Positions 7,994 through 16,661 of a DNA stretch of 64,000 nucleotides are shown in pieces. The stretch's first letter is position 1, and every line of letters starts with the position of its first letter. Source of the stretch: DASVTR01 sp033855775 (GTDB lineage Bacteria > Acidobacteriota > Blastocatellia > Pyrinomonadales > Pyrinomonadaceae). The notes beneath the pieces were generated by a model. The model saw only the letters and a program-made list of their open reading frames with translations, was not told where the DNA came from and did not search any database. The DNA lies in assembly GCA_033855775.1 (NCBI GenBank), contig JAWVFT010000005.1, positions 42,627-106,626 of the forward strand, written 5' to 3'. The position numbers and the translations under genes were made by a program.

Positions 7994-8983
7994 ATGCGAT
8001 ACGCACGAATCATCGGGACAGGCTCAACGGTTCCCGAAAAAGTTTTGACGAACGACGACCTCAGCCGTCTTGTCGGCGAAGACATCAACGAGTTTGTCTC
8101 TCAGGTCCTGGGGATAGAGGAGCGGCACGTCTGCGCTGACGACGAGAGCACGGCTGACCTTGCGACCGCCGCCGCGCGCGAGGCTCTGGCTGACGCCCGA
8201 ATCGCCGCGGAGGATTTAGACCTCATCATCCTTGCGACCGACACGCCCGAATACATCTCTCCGGCCACCTCCGTCGTCGTCCAGCATCGTCTCGGCGCGA
8301 AGAACGCAGGCACGTTCGACCTCAACAGCGCGTGCGCCGGCTTTGTGACCGCGCTCGACACCGCGTCGAAGTACGTCATCGCCGACGCTTCCTACAGCAA
8401 CGTCCTCGTCATCGGCGCTTACGCCATGAGCAAGTATGTTGACTGGACGGAGAAGAAGACGGCGACCATCTTCGCAGACGGCGCGGGCGCGTGCGTCGTG
8501 CAGGCTTCAGGCGAAGGGCCGGGCTTTCTCGCCTCGAAGCTGGTGGCCGAAGGCAGCTATCACGACCACATGGGAATCTACGCGGGCGGGACGCGGACGC
8601 CCATCACGGAAGATGTCCTGCGCGAAGGCGTCTGGGCCAAGCTCCGCTTCGCCAAAAAATATCCGTCCGAGGTCAACACGGAAGGCTGGCCCGCAATCGT
8701 CCGCGACGTGTTAGCCAAGAGCCAACTGAGCCTCGACGACGTGGCTCTCTTTCTGTTCACGCAGGTCAACCTGAGCACCATCAAAGAGGTGATGGCGAAG
8801 CTTGAGCTTCCGATGTCGCGCACGCATACGATTATGCAGAAGTGGGGTTACACCGGCTCGGCCTGCATCCCGATGGCTCTCGATGATGCCGTCAAAGCGG
8901 GAAAGCTCAAACGCGGCGACATCTTCATCATGTGCGCCTCCGGCGGCGGCCTCAACATGGCGTGCGTCGCCTACCAATGGTAA
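7994..8983 (+). CDS. KASIII (FabH)-like thiolase-fold protein lacking the catalytic His and Asn
   Basis: A 329-residue protein of the beta-ketoacyl-ACP synthase III family by length and fold signature: IIGTGSTVPEKVLTN at the start, DLNSACAGFVTAL with the nucleophilic cysteine at C114, FADGAGACVVQ, and the glycine-rich CASGGGLNMACVAYQW end. The other two canonical residues are changed. The HQAN motif reads TQVN (T256-N259), and the GNTS motif reads GYTG, so Asn is replaced by Tyr286. Such enzymes cannot run the normal decarboxylating condensation. Family relatives with altered triads act as acyltransferases or non-decarboxylating enzymes. The role is therefore open; a second, housekeeping FabH would be expected elsewhere. 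It sits between a hydrolase and an acyl-CoA synthetase. Confidence 0.88.
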   Translation: MRYARIIGTGSTVPEKVLTNDDLSRLVGEDINEFVSQVLGIEERHVCADDESTADLATAAAREALADARIAAEDLDLIILATDTPEYISPATSVVVQHRLGAKNAGTFDLNSACAGFVTALDTASKYVIADASYSNVLVIGAYAMSKYVDWTEKKTATIFADGAGACVVQASGEGPGFLASKLVAEGSYHDHMGIYAGGTRTPITEDVLREGVWAKLRFAKKYPSEVNTEGWPAIVRDVLAKSQLSLDDVALFLFTQVNLSTIKEVMAKLELPMSRTHTIMQKWGYTGSACIPMALDDAVKAGKLKRGDIFIMCASGGGLNMACVAYQW

Positions 8984-8985
8984 AG

Positions 8986-9125
8986 CAGTGACGAGTGACA
9001 AGTGACAAGTGACGAGTTAAAGCCAAAGGCTTAAAGCCGACGGCTCCGCGCTTGTTCTTGCTCGTCTCTCGTTCTTGCTCGCTTCTTGTTCTTGCTCGTC
9101 ACTTGTCACTCGTCACTCGTCACTG
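8986..9125. repeat. Heptamer-based inverted repeat element, copy A
   Basis: Left arm 8986-9016 is a run of heptamers (AGTGACG, AGTGACA, AGTGACA, AGTGACG). Right arm 9095-9125 is its 31-base reverse complement with one mismatch. The inner part is rich in CTTGCTCG-type units. The left arm begins three bases after the stop of the KASIII-like gene and the right arm ends five bases before the acyl-CoA synthetase ATG. Copy B at 45971-46158 has a left arm identical at 30 of 31 positions. Confidence 0.85.
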
Positions 9126-9130
9126 TTGTT

Positions 9131-10948
9131 ATGAAGTATCCGAATATCTATTCGCTGTTTCGTGAACGCGTCGAGCATTACCGGCGGCGCGATGCGGCGG
9201 AGCAGCCGCAGGGGCGCGCGGCCTTCTATTTCCGGCAGGGCGTAGATTGGGCGGGCATCTCGTGGGAACGCTTTGAAAGTGAGGCGCACGCGTTCGGTTG
9301 CGCGCTCCTCGCGGGCGGGTTGACGCGCGGCGCGTCCGTCTGTGTCTTGATGGGCAACGTCCCCGAATGGCCCATCAGCGACATCGGCGCAATCAGCGCG
9401 GGCGGCATCGGCGTCGGTTTGTATCCGACGAGTTCCGCAGAGCAATGCCAGTACATCATCAACCACTCGGACGCGGAGTTTGTGCTGGTTGACACCGCTC
9501 ATCAACTCGACAAGATTCTGAGCGTTCGAGCGCAACTGCCGAAGGTCAAAGCCGTCATCGCGCTTGACGAAGCGGCGGCGGCGCGCAACGCTCCGGGCGT
9601 CATCGGCTATCAGGAATTTCTGCGCATCGGTCGCGCGGCCAGCGAAGAGACGCAACTACTCTTGCGCGAGCGCGCGGAGACGGCCAAGCCAGACGACATC
9701 GCCATCATGGTTTACACCTCCGGCACGACCGGCCTGCCGAAGGGCGCGTGCCTGAGCCATCGCTACATCATCAACAGCGTCGAATCCTTGCGCCAAACGA
9801 TTCCGATTTACGACACGGATGTCTCCTTCTCTTACTTGCCATATTGCCACGTCGCCGAACGCATCTCCGGCCTCTACAATCGTCTCTACGCGGGAGCCTC
9901 CGCCTACTTCGTTGACGATTTGACGAAGCTCTGGGAGTACATGCTCGACGTGCGGCCAACGGTCTTCGCCAGCCTCCCGCGCTTCTTCGAGAAGATACAC
10001 GCGCGCGTCATCTCAGACCTTGAGAAAGCTGCTGACGAAGAACAGCGAGGCTTTCATGAAGCCCTTGCTCTGGGGCGTCGTCTCTCGCGCTTGCGTCAGG
10101 CGCGCGAGACAATCGCGCCTGAGTTGCAAGCCGAATACGACGAGCGAGCGCGGCCCGTGTTAAGCCGCGTCAACGATTACTTCGGCGGGCGCATGCGCCT
10201 CGCGACTTCGGGCGGCGCGCCCTTGCCGTTCGAGATTACGGAGTTCTTCGACGCGGCGGGCATTCCCATTCTTCAAGCCTACGGGCTGACGGAAAACATC
10301 TGCGTCGCCTTCAATCCCCCAGACAATTACAAGTTTGGAACCGTCGGCCCGCCGATGCCGGGCTGCGAAGTCGAGCTTGCGGAGGACGGCGAAATTCTTG
10401 TGCGAAGCGACATGATGTTCAGCGGCTACTACAAGCAGCCGGACAAGACCGCCGAAGCGCTGCGCGACGGCTGGCTGCTGACGGGCGACATAGGCGAGAT
10501 GGACGCCGACAGATTTTTGAAAATCACCGGGCGCAAGAAAGAGTTGATTGTCATGTCAACGGGCAAGAACGTCGCGCCCGCTCTCATCGAAAATCTGCTC
10601 AGGGAGCATCACTTGATTAGCCACGCCCTCGTCTACGGCGAAGGCCGAAGCTACCTCGTCGCGCTCGTCACGCTCAATCCTTTGGAGGCCGAAGCGCATG
10701 CGCGCGCGCGCGGTCTGAGCTACGAAGATTTCGCAGACCTGACGCGCAACCAGCAGATGCTTGCGCTCGTGCGCGAGATTGTCGAGCGCGTCAACAGCCG
10801 CGTCTCTTCCAGCGAAGCCGTCAAGAAGTTTCTCGTTCTAGACCGGGACTTTCAGATTGAAGCGGACGAAGTGACGCCGACGATGAAGGTCAAGCGAAAC
10901 GTCGTGACCGAACGCTACGGCGAACTGATTCACAGCATGTACGCATGA
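9131..10948 (+). CDS. Long-chain acyl-CoA synthetase (AMP-forming)
   Basis: ATP-dependent ligase of 605 residues that activates fatty acids through an acyl-adenylate to the CoA thioester, FAA1/COG1022 type. The P-loop-like motif VYTSGTTGLPKGACLSH, the adenine-binding QAYGLTE, and the C-terminal LTGDIGEMDADRFLKITGRK with the catalytic KKELIVMSTGKNVAPA are all intact. The start at 9131 (MKYPNIYSLF) is chosen because the upstream extension to 9086 encodes only the heptamer repeat. No Shine-Dalgarno is visible; the repeat arm occupies that position. It could feed acyl-CoA to the KASIII-like protein upstream and to the MaoC hydratase downstream, or begin degradation of an imported fatty acid. Confidence 0.92.
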   Translation: MKYPNIYSLFRERVEHYRRRDAAEQPQGRAAFYFRQGVDWAGISWERFESEAHAFGCALLAGGLTRGASVCVLMGNVPEWPISDIGAISAGGIGVGLYPTSSAEQCQYIINHSDAEFVLVDTAHQLDKILSVRAQLPKVKAVIALDEAAAARNAPGVIGYQEFLRIGRAASEETQLLLRERAETAKPDDIAIMVYTSGTTGLPKGACLSHRYIINSVESLRQTIPIYDTDVSFSYLPYCHVAERISGLYNRLYAGASAYFVDDLTKLWEYMLDVRPTVFASLPRFFEKIHARVISDLEKAADEEQRGFHEALALGRRLSRLRQARETIAPELQAEYDERARPVLSRVNDYFGGRMRLATSGGAPLPFEITEFFDAAGIPILQAYGLTENICVAFNPPDNYKFGTVGPPMPGCEVELAEDGEILVRSDMMFSGYYKQPDKTAEALRDGWLLTGDIGEMDADRFLKITGRKKELIVMSTGKNVAPALIENLLREHHLISHALVYGEGRSYLVALVTLNPLEAEAHARARGLSYEDFADLTRNQQMLALVREIVERVNSRVSSSEAVKKFLVLDRDFQIEADEVTPTMKVKRNVVTERYGELIHSMYA

Positions 10949-11029
10949 TGAGAGGCGAGCCGGAGCATCTGCCGCTCCCGCGCGACTCTTCAACGGGACA
11001 GTCTTTTCAACAGAAAGGAGCAAGACGAA

Positions 11030-11974
11030 ATGTTCAAGCTCATCGAAGGCGGGCGACAAAGAATCTTCGCGGCCCAGAGAATCTTAACGCTGCTCATCGC
11101 GGTCGCGCTGCTCGTCGTCTTGAGTTTCGCTGCGGCCTCGGCGCAAGCCACGGCCACGGCTCCGGCTGACAAGGAAGCGTTTGTCTACGGCGTGAAGATT
11201 CACTACGTCGAAGCGGGCAGCGGCCCCGTCGTCATCCTGCTGCACGGGCTTGGCGGCAACAGCACGAACTGGGCTTTCAACATCAACGCGCTCGCGCAAA
11301 ACTACCGCGTCATCGTGCCTGACCAAATCGGCTTCGGTCGCTCCGACAAGCCGCTCATCAACTATCACGTCGCTACTTACGTTGACTTTCTAGACGGGCT
11401 TTACAAGCAACTGAAAATCGAGCGCGCTTCGCTCGTCGGCAATTCGATGGGCGGTTGGGTGGCCGCCGCCTACGCGCTGGCGCATCCCGAAAAGGTCGAA
11501 CGCCTCGTGCTCGTTGATGCCGCGGGCTTCGCGCCGCCCGCCGATTTCGACGTGCGGCTGCTCAGCAAGTTGAACCCTTCGACGCGCGATGACATGAAGC
11601 AACTGGCCGCGCTCGTCTTCTACAACAAGCAGTTGTTCACTTCGGACGCCATCGTTGACCAGATGCTCGCGGCGCGCATAGCGGCGGGCGACGGCTACAC
11701 CATTCAGCGCTTGAACGAATCAATCGCGCGGCGCGAAGACATGCTCGACAATCGCCTCGCGGCCATCAAGCAACCGACGCTCATCATCTGGGGACGCGCC
11801 GACGGCCTGACGCCGCTCGCCGAATATGGCGAACGCTTCAAACGCGAAATCAACGGCTCGCAACTGCTCGTCTTCGAGCAATGCGGGCACGTGCCGCAGG
11901 TTGAAAAGTCTGCCGAGTTCAACGCGGCGGTCTTGAAGTTTCTGGCTGCTGCTGCTGCCGCGCCGTCGAAGTAA
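11030..11974 (+). CDS. Exported alpha/beta hydrolase
   Basis: A 314-residue alpha/beta-hydrolase carrying an N-terminal signal or anchor (ILTLLIAVALLVVLSFAAASAQA, about residues 18-40), so it acts in the periplasm or outside. Core motifs are VVILLHGLGGNSTNW, the GNSMGG nucleophile elbow, the acid in IIWGRADGLTPL and the histidine in EQCGHVPQVE. AAAGGAG lies about nine bases before the start. Relatives include meta-cleavage-product hydrolases, lipases and haloalkane dehalogenases, but the Trp/Asp pattern of dehalogenases is absent. Together with the acyl-CoA synthetase it suggests release of an acyl group outside and its activation inside. Confidence 0.88.
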   Translation: MFKLIEGGRQRIFAAQRILTLLIAVALLVVLSFAAASAQATATAPADKEAFVYGVKIHYVEAGSGPVVILLHGLGGNSTNWAFNINALAQNYRVIVPDQIGFGRSDKPLINYHVATYVDFLDGLYKQLKIERASLVGNSMGGWVAAAYALAHPEKVERLVLVDAAGFAPPADFDVRLLSKLNPSTRDDMKQLAALVFYNKQLFTSDAIVDQMLAARIAAGDGYTIQRLNESIARREDMLDNRLAAIKQPTLIIWGRADGLTPLAEYGERFKREINGSQLLVFEQCGHVPQVEKSAEFNAAVLKFLAAAAAAPSK

Positions 11975-12015
11975 ATCGAACATGAAGAGCAAGCTTGAAA
12001 GAGGAAGAGAATTTG

Positions 12016-12411
12016 ATGACTGTGCAAGTCGGCGACACGGCCTCTTTGTCGAAAACGATTACGAACGAAGACATCCGCGCCTTTGCCGATGTCACGACCG
12101 ACCATAATCCTGTGCATCTCGACGACGACTTTGCGCGCGAGACGAAGTTCGGGCGGCGCATCGCGCACGGGATGCTCGGCGCTTCGCTCATCTCAGCCGT
12201 GCTCGCCAATCAACTGCCCGGCGAAGGAACCGTCTATCTCAGCCAGTCGCTCCGATTCGTCGCGCCCGTCTATCCCGATGATACGGTCACGGCCCGCGTC
12301 ACCGTCACGAAGGTGAGGGAAGACAAGCCCATCGTGACGCTCGAAACAGTTTGTCTTAACCAGCACGGCGAAGCTCTCATCAAGGGCGAAGCCGTCGTCC
12401 TGTTGACTTAA
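12016..12411 (+). CDS. MaoC-like (R)-specific enoyl-CoA hydratase
   Basis: Hot-dog-fold hydratase of 131 residues, PhaJ-like, adding water to trans-2-enoyl-CoA to give (R)-3-hydroxyacyl-CoA. The hydratase-2 motif is intact: DVTTDHNPVHLDDDFAR followed by RRIAHGMLGASLIS, including the catalytic Asp and His. I chose the ATG at 12016, with GAGGAAGAG six bases upstream, over an in-frame TTG at 11995. It lies 41 bases after the exported hydrolase and 41 before the MFS gene, so it is part of one operon. The hydrated product could go to storage polymer, beta-oxidation or a secreted lipid. Confidence 0.9.
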   Translation: MTVQVGDTASLSKTITNEDIRAFADVTTDHNPVHLDDDFARETKFGRRIAHGMLGASLISAVLANQLPGEGTVYLSQSLRFVAPVYPDDTVTARVTVTKVREDKPIVTLETVCLNQHGEALIKGEAVVLLT

Positions 12412-12452
12412 AGAAGCGCGCCCGCCGCGACGCCGGAGAGAAAGCTTTAAAG

Positions 12453-13745
12453 ATGTCCAGCCACACGCCCGTCACGAGCGGAGGCCGCGAAAATTTGAGC
12501 CGGAGCGCGCCCGCCTATTCATGGTACGCGCTCGCCCTGCTCACGCTCGTCTACCTGCTCAACTTTCTGGACCGCACGCTGATTTATATTCTGTTCACGC
12601 CGATTAAAAAAGAGATGGCGTTTTCGGATTTGCAATTGGCGCTGCTCGGCACGACCTCTTTCGTCATCTTCTACACGCTGCTCGGCATTCCGTTTGGCTG
12701 GCTGGCCGACCGCACGCGGCGAAAATATTTGATTGCGGGCGGCCTCGCCGTGTGGAGTCTCTTCTCCGGCCTGACAGGGTTCGCCAATAGCTTCTGGACT
12801 ATCTTCCTGTGCCGCGTCATGGTCGGAGTGGGCGAGGCGACGCTCGGCCCTGCCGCGCTCTCGCTCCTGAGCGATTATTTCCCGCCGCGCATGCGCGCGA
12901 CAGTGCAAGCCATCTACTCTTCGGGCATCGCCATCGGCGGCGGCGTGGCCTTCTTTCTCGGCGGCTGGATTGGACAAAACTACGGCTGGCGTTGGGCTTT
13001 CTACCTGCTCGGTTTTCCGGGGCTGATTCTCACCGTCTTCATGCTCTTTCTGCGAGAGCCGCCGCGCGGTCGAACGGAAGTCGCAGCCGTTCGTTACACC
13101 GGCAAGGATTGGAAGATTCTTTTTCAATCGGTTCCGCTCCGCTATCTCTATCTGGGCTACGCGCTCTTTGGCTTGGCCGCAAACAATCTGGGCATCTGGG
13201 GAGCGTCGTTCTTCGCGCGCGTCCACGGCATGAACCTGTTGTTGATAGGCACGCTGGCCGGGATTCTCTCGATTGCGGCGGGCGTGCCGGGAACGATTCT
13301 CGGCGGCTACGTCTCAGACCGCTTTCGCAACATGGGCAAGGGAGGCCGCATGTACTTCAGCGCGTGCGCCGCGCTCGCCTCCATCCCGCTGTGGCTCGTC
13401 CTGCTGTTCAGCAACAACGTCGCGCTGCTCTTAATCGCCAACTTCATACTGCTCGGTCTGGCCTTGATGTGGCTCGGCCCCGCGGCGGCTGATGTGCACG
13501 ACATCGCCGGGCCGCACCTGCGCGGGCTCGGCATCGGCATCTACTTCTTCACCGTTAATATCGTCGCCTACGGCATCGGCTCGCCGCTCATCGGCAAGCT
13601 CAGCGACTGGCTCGGCGTCAACGAGAATCCGGGCCGGATGCGTTATTCGCTGCTGCTCTGCCCGCTCGCCTGCGCTCTCAGCGCGCTGCTGCTCTGGCGC
13701 GGCAGCCGCAGCATGAAGGCCAGAGACGAAGCTCAGACTCTTTAA
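12453..13745 (+). CDS. MFS transporter, Spinster-like
   Basis: Integral inner-membrane carrier of 430 residues with about 12 hydrophobic segments. Family signatures are NFLDRTLIYILFTPIKKE in helix 1, GWLADRTRRK in the first cytoplasmic loop, GVGEATLGPAALSLLSDYFP in helix 4/5 and YVSDRF in the C-terminal half. The conserved acidic residue in helix 1 (NFLDR) and the VGEA motif place it near the Spinster lipid-transporter branch. Export of a lipid made or modified by the preceding genes, or uptake of one, would fit. A GGAG lies upstream. It is the last gene of the operon and faces the mug gene. Confidence 0.9.
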   Translation: MSSHTPVTSGGRENLSRSAPAYSWYALALLTLVYLLNFLDRTLIYILFTPIKKEMAFSDLQLALLGTTSFVIFYTLLGIPFGWLADRTRRKYLIAGGLAVWSLFSGLTGFANSFWTIFLCRVMVGVGEATLGPAALSLLSDYFPPRMRATVQAIYSSGIAIGGGVAFFLGGWIGQNYGWRWAFYLLGFPGLILTVFMLFLREPPRGRTEVAAVRYTGKDWKILFQSVPLRYLYLGYALFGLAANNLGIWGASFFARVHGMNLLLIGTLAGILSIAAGVPGTILGGYVSDRFRNMGKGGRMYFSACAALASIPLWLVLLFSNNVALLLIANFILLGLALMWLGPAAADVHDIAGPHLRGLGIGIYFFTVNIVAYGIGSPLIGKLSDWLGVNENPGRMRYSLLLCPLACALSALLLWRGSRSMKARDEAQTL

Positions 13746-13772
13746 ACGAAGCCTTAGACTTTTGTGCCTTGA

Positions 13773-14333
13773 TTAAGAAACGGCTGGCCCTGCTTGCTCT
13801 GCCGCGCGGCGTAGCTCACTGAAGAGGCGCGCAAGGTCTGCGGGTCTGTAGTGCGCGTTGAGGCCGCTCGGATTCGGCAACACCCAGACGCTTGTGGCTC
13901 CGATGGTTTCACTTTGCAGTCCGGGTTGGGCTTTGGGTTTGGCGAAGGCCGTGCGGTATGCGCCGACGCCGAGGACGGCCAGAAAGCGCGGGCGAAGGCG
14001 AAGGACTTTCGCTTCCAACCTGCGCCCGCCCGCGACGTATTCTTCCGCGTTGAGTTCCGCCGCCGTGGCGGTCGCACGCGCGACTACGTTGGTGATGCCG
14101 TAGCCGCTGGCGAGCAGTTCGCGTTCCTCCGAGGGCGCGAACAATCTCTGCGTGAAGCCTGCGGCGTAGAGCGCGGGCCAGAAACGATTGCCGGGTCTGG
14201 CGAAATGATGACCGACCGCCGCCGTGTACAAGCCGGGGTTGATGCCGCAGAACAGCACGCGCAAGTCGGGCGCGATGACATCCGCGACCGTGCGATTCGC
14301 TGCGGCGAGAAGCTGTTCCTTTGACGGCTTCAT
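13773..14333 (-). CDS. mug: G/U(T) mismatch-specific DNA glycosylase, Mug-type
   Basis: Base-excision-repair enzyme that removes uracil or thymine mispaired with guanine. The product is 186 residues from MKPSKEQLL, close to the family length; an upstream extension to 14411 has no support. The two family motifs are present: VLFCGINPGLYTA near residues 27-38, with the catalytic Asn (N32) of GINPG, and VLPNPSGLNAHY near the end, which reads the opposite guanine. It is convergent with the MFS gene, with only about 27 bases between stops and no clear terminator. The gene appears complete and stand-alone. Confidence 0.93.
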   Translation of the reverse strand: MKPSKEQLLAAANRTVADVIAPDLRVLFCGINPGLYTAAVGHHFARPGNRFWPALYAAGFTQRLFAPSEERELLASGYGITNVVARATATAAELNAEEYVAGGRRLEAKVLRLRPRFLAVLGVGAYRTAFAKPKAQPGLQSETIGATSVWVLPNPSGLNAHYRPADLARLFSELRRAAEQAGPAVS

Positions 14334-14395
14334 GAAAGCTTTGCTGCTCCGAGTTTGAAAGTCAGGCGCGGAAATTATCCAACGCGAAGCCGCGT

Positions 14396-14496
14396 GGGAG
14401 ATGATGAACATCTACGGGAGACGATGACCAGCTACGGGAGACGAAGCAGAGCAACTCTTTCATCGTCGCCTGTGATTGTTCATCGTCTCTCATTGG
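14396..14496. repeat. Intergenic repeat with direct and inverted parts
   Basis: CTACGGGAGACGA occurs twice, 20 bases apart, and GAGACGATGA (14418-14427) pairs with TCATCGTCTC (14480-14489). It fills the gap between the divergent-side start of mug and the stop of the sorbosone-dehydrogenase-like gene. Its GATGA units resemble the other intergenic repeats of this window. Confidence 0.5.
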
Positions 14497-14527
14497 GTCA
14501 CAACGCGCTTCGTCTTTGCTTCATCTT

Positions 14528-15931
14528 TCACTTGCCTTGATAAGAGACTCGCCAGACTGTGTTTGAGCCGTCGTCTGTGACGAGCAGCGCGCCGTCCTTC
14601 GCCACCGTGACGCCGACGGGACGGCCCCAGACGTTGCCCTCCGGCGTGACGAAGCCCGTCAGAAAGTCTTCATACTCGCCCGTCGGCGCCCCGCCCTTCA
14701 ACGGCACGCGAATCACTTTGTAACCCGTGCGGCGCGCACGATTCCATGAGCCGTGCTCGGCGGCAAAAGCATCGCCCGCGTACTCTTTGGGAAACTGCCC
14801 GCCGTTGTAAAAGGTCATCTGAAGCGAGGCCGAATGAGACTGCAACAAGACATCCGGCACAATCACCTGGTTGCGCAATTCAGGATGCTTGCCCGCATGG
14901 CGCGGGTCCTGGTTCGGACCGATGTAAAACCATGGCCAGCCGTAGAAACCGTTCTCCCTGACGCGCGTGATGTAGTCCGGCACGAGGTCGTCGCCGAGTT
15001 CGTCGCGCTCGTTGACGGAGGCCCACAGGTCGCCCGTCTGCGGGTGAACGGCGATGCCGACAGCGTTGCGAATGCCGGAAGCGTAGATGCGAAAGCCGGT
15101 TCCGTCCGGGTTGTATTCGAGAATGTCCGCGCGCCGTTCTTCGTTCTCGTTCGGATTCTCGTAGACGTTGGAATGCGAGCCGACGGAGACGAACATCTTC
15201 TTGCCGTCGTTGGAGAAGGCGATGTCGCGCGTCCAGTGGCCGCCGCCGCGCAACTGCCCGCCGCCCGGCAGGTCAGGCACGATGACCTCCGGCTTGCCGC
15301 TCGCCTTCACATCGCCGTTGCGATACGCGAAGCGCAAGACTTGGCCCGTGCCGGCCACGTAAACATATTGCGGGTTCGGGCCGAGCGGATAAAAGGCGAT
15401 GCCGAAGGGGCGGTCTAAGCCCGCCGCGAAAATCTCGTTAACAGCGGCCTTGCCCGCGCCGTCCGCCGCGCGCAGCACGCGGACTCTGCCCGGACGACTC
15501 TCGACCAAAAAGATGTCGCCGTTCGGAGCCGTCCGCAGCAGGCGCGGATTATCAAGCCCCGTGGCGAACTCTTCGACTTTGAAACCAACCGGCGCTTTCG
15601 GCCACGCATCTGCCGGTCGCTTGACGAGGCGCGGCCCGTTGTCAATCGAGCGCGTGGCGAAGGGTTGAGGCAAGTCTGCTGTCGTGATGCGGCGGCGCAC
15701 GCAGGGCGCGTCCGTCGTCCAATCTCCGAGGGCGTCCTTTCCTGTGAGCAACGTGCCTGCCTTCGGGGCTTCACGATTTTGATTCTGGCTCGCGCTCGTC
15801 TCGCGCGCGGCCTGCGATTGCGCCCGCGTGTCCGTCCTGGCCGCGCAGCCGAAGGCCATCCAGCACAGCATCGCCGTCATCAAGAAGAGCCAACGACTGC
15901 GCTGGCCGAAAGGTGAACTTAACTTGCTCAT
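14528..15931 (-). CDS. PQQ-type sorbosone/glucose dehydrogenase-like lipoprotein
   Basis: A 467-residue exported protein of the six-bladed beta-propeller family that includes L-sorbosone dehydrogenase and soluble aldose sugar dehydrogenases. The N-terminus has a signal with a plausible lipobox, MAFGC, giving lipidation at C29, so it is likely membrane-anchored in the periplasm. Propeller motifs include GLDNPRLLRTAPNGDIFLVE, DRPFGIAFYP, GGGQLRGGGHWTRDIAFSND, RNAVGIAVHPQTGDLWASVN and the C-terminal GRPVGVTVAKDGALLVTDDG. It would oxidise sugars or aldehydes if it binds PQQ. Many relatives have no proven cofactor, and no pqq genes are in view. AGGATAGGG precedes the start. Confidence 0.88.
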   Translation of the reverse strand: MSKLSSPFGQRSRWLFLMTAMLCWMAFGCAARTDTRAQSQAARETSASQNQNREAPKAGTLLTGKDALGDWTTDAPCVRRRITTADLPQPFATRSIDNGPRLVKRPADAWPKAPVGFKVEEFATGLDNPRLLRTAPNGDIFLVESRPGRVRVLRAADGAGKAAVNEIFAAGLDRPFGIAFYPLGPNPQYVYVAGTGQVLRFAYRNGDVKASGKPEVIVPDLPGGGQLRGGGHWTRDIAFSNDGKKMFVSVGSHSNVYENPNENEERRADILEYNPDGTGFRIYASGIRNAVGIAVHPQTGDLWASVNERDELGDDLVPDYITRVRENGFYGWPWFYIGPNQDPRHAGKHPELRNQVIVPDVLLQSHSASLQMTFYNGGQFPKEYAGDAFAAEHGSWNRARRTGYKVIRVPLKGGAPTGEYEDFLTGFVTPEGNVWGRPVGVTVAKDGALLVTDDGSNTVWRVSYQGK

Positions 15932-16141
15932 CGCGCCCTATCCTTTCGTCGAACGAAAAATCCCTGCCCATGAATCATCGAGAGTTTGACTGTTAAGCAT
16001 AACGACAAAGTATTGCCGAAGTTTCCTTATCCCGTAGCTTTTTCTGCCCGCGCAAGCGGCTGAAGACGAAAAGCGTTTCCTTCATCTGCGCTCTGTAGCA
16101 TAATGCGCGCAGCCACTTTGACGAACGATGGGAGTTTCCGC

Positions 16142-16588
16142 ATGGCCTCTGAAGAGAACGCTCTGTGCGCTGAGATGCGCCGCTCCATTGACGCGATTAC
16201 GATGGATTGGGTGAAGCGCGTGAAGGCAGATTCCTACCTGCGCTCTGACGACCCCTTATCGCTCACCCAACTCGTTGACCACGTGCCGCAGATGCTCGAA
16301 GAACTCTGCTCGCTGCTCGGCCGGGAGGGCGAGCCGGAGTTTCATTCGATTCGGGCGGCAAGCTCTCACGGCTACGTCCGCTCGCTCGCGGGCTATTCGT
16401 TGACGGAGTTGCTGCGCGAGTTGGAACTGCTGCGCGAGAGCGTCTTCAACTTCGTTGCCGATTCGGAAAGCGGGCGCGGGTGCAGCCGCGATGAGACGGT
16501 TCGCGCCCTGCGCATCGTCAACAGATACTTCGGCGAGGACACGCTGTTCGTCGTCGAACACTTCCTTCGTCGTAACGCGCGCGTGTGA
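16142..16588 (+). CDS. RsbRD N-terminal-domain-like protein
   Basis: A 148-residue soluble, all-helical protein. The arrangement ITMDWVKRVKADSYL ... LVDHVPQMLEELCSLL ... ASSHGYVRSLAGYSLTELLRELELLRESVF matches the RsbT co-antagonist RsbRD N-terminal domain, which elsewhere is a sensory module of stressosomes or precedes histidine kinases. Here it stands alone with no STAS or kinase domain attached. GGGAG lies seven bases before the ATG at 16142; an in-frame ATG at 16103 is less well placed. It precedes the dimethylargininase operon by 164 bases with a separate promoter between, so a functional link is not established. A STAS protein occurs at 26272-26616. Confidence 0.6.
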   Translation: MASEENALCAEMRRSIDAITMDWVKRVKADSYLRSDDPLSLTQLVDHVPQMLEELCSLLGREGEPEFHSIRAASSHGYVRSLAGYSLTELLRELELLRESVFNFVADSESGRGCSRDETVRALRIVNRYFGEDTLFVVEHFLRRNARV

Positions 16589-16661
16589 GAATATTTTCCT
16601 CGCTCGCGTGAATTGAAAAATTCTCGCGTTAATTTTGACAAAACGGCGTGGCTCACTTGCG

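Noticed and set aside
8986..9125. CRISPR array
   Set aside because: Repeat units are only seven bases, arranged as an inverted pair without spacers, and no cas genes are near.
7115..11974. OleABCD-type hydrocarbon cluster (hydrolase, thiolase, AMP-ligase)
   Set aside because: The order is suggestive, but the thiolase-fold protein lacks the His and Asn kept in OleA, the ligase is of long-chain acyl-CoA synthetase type, and no OleD reductase is present.
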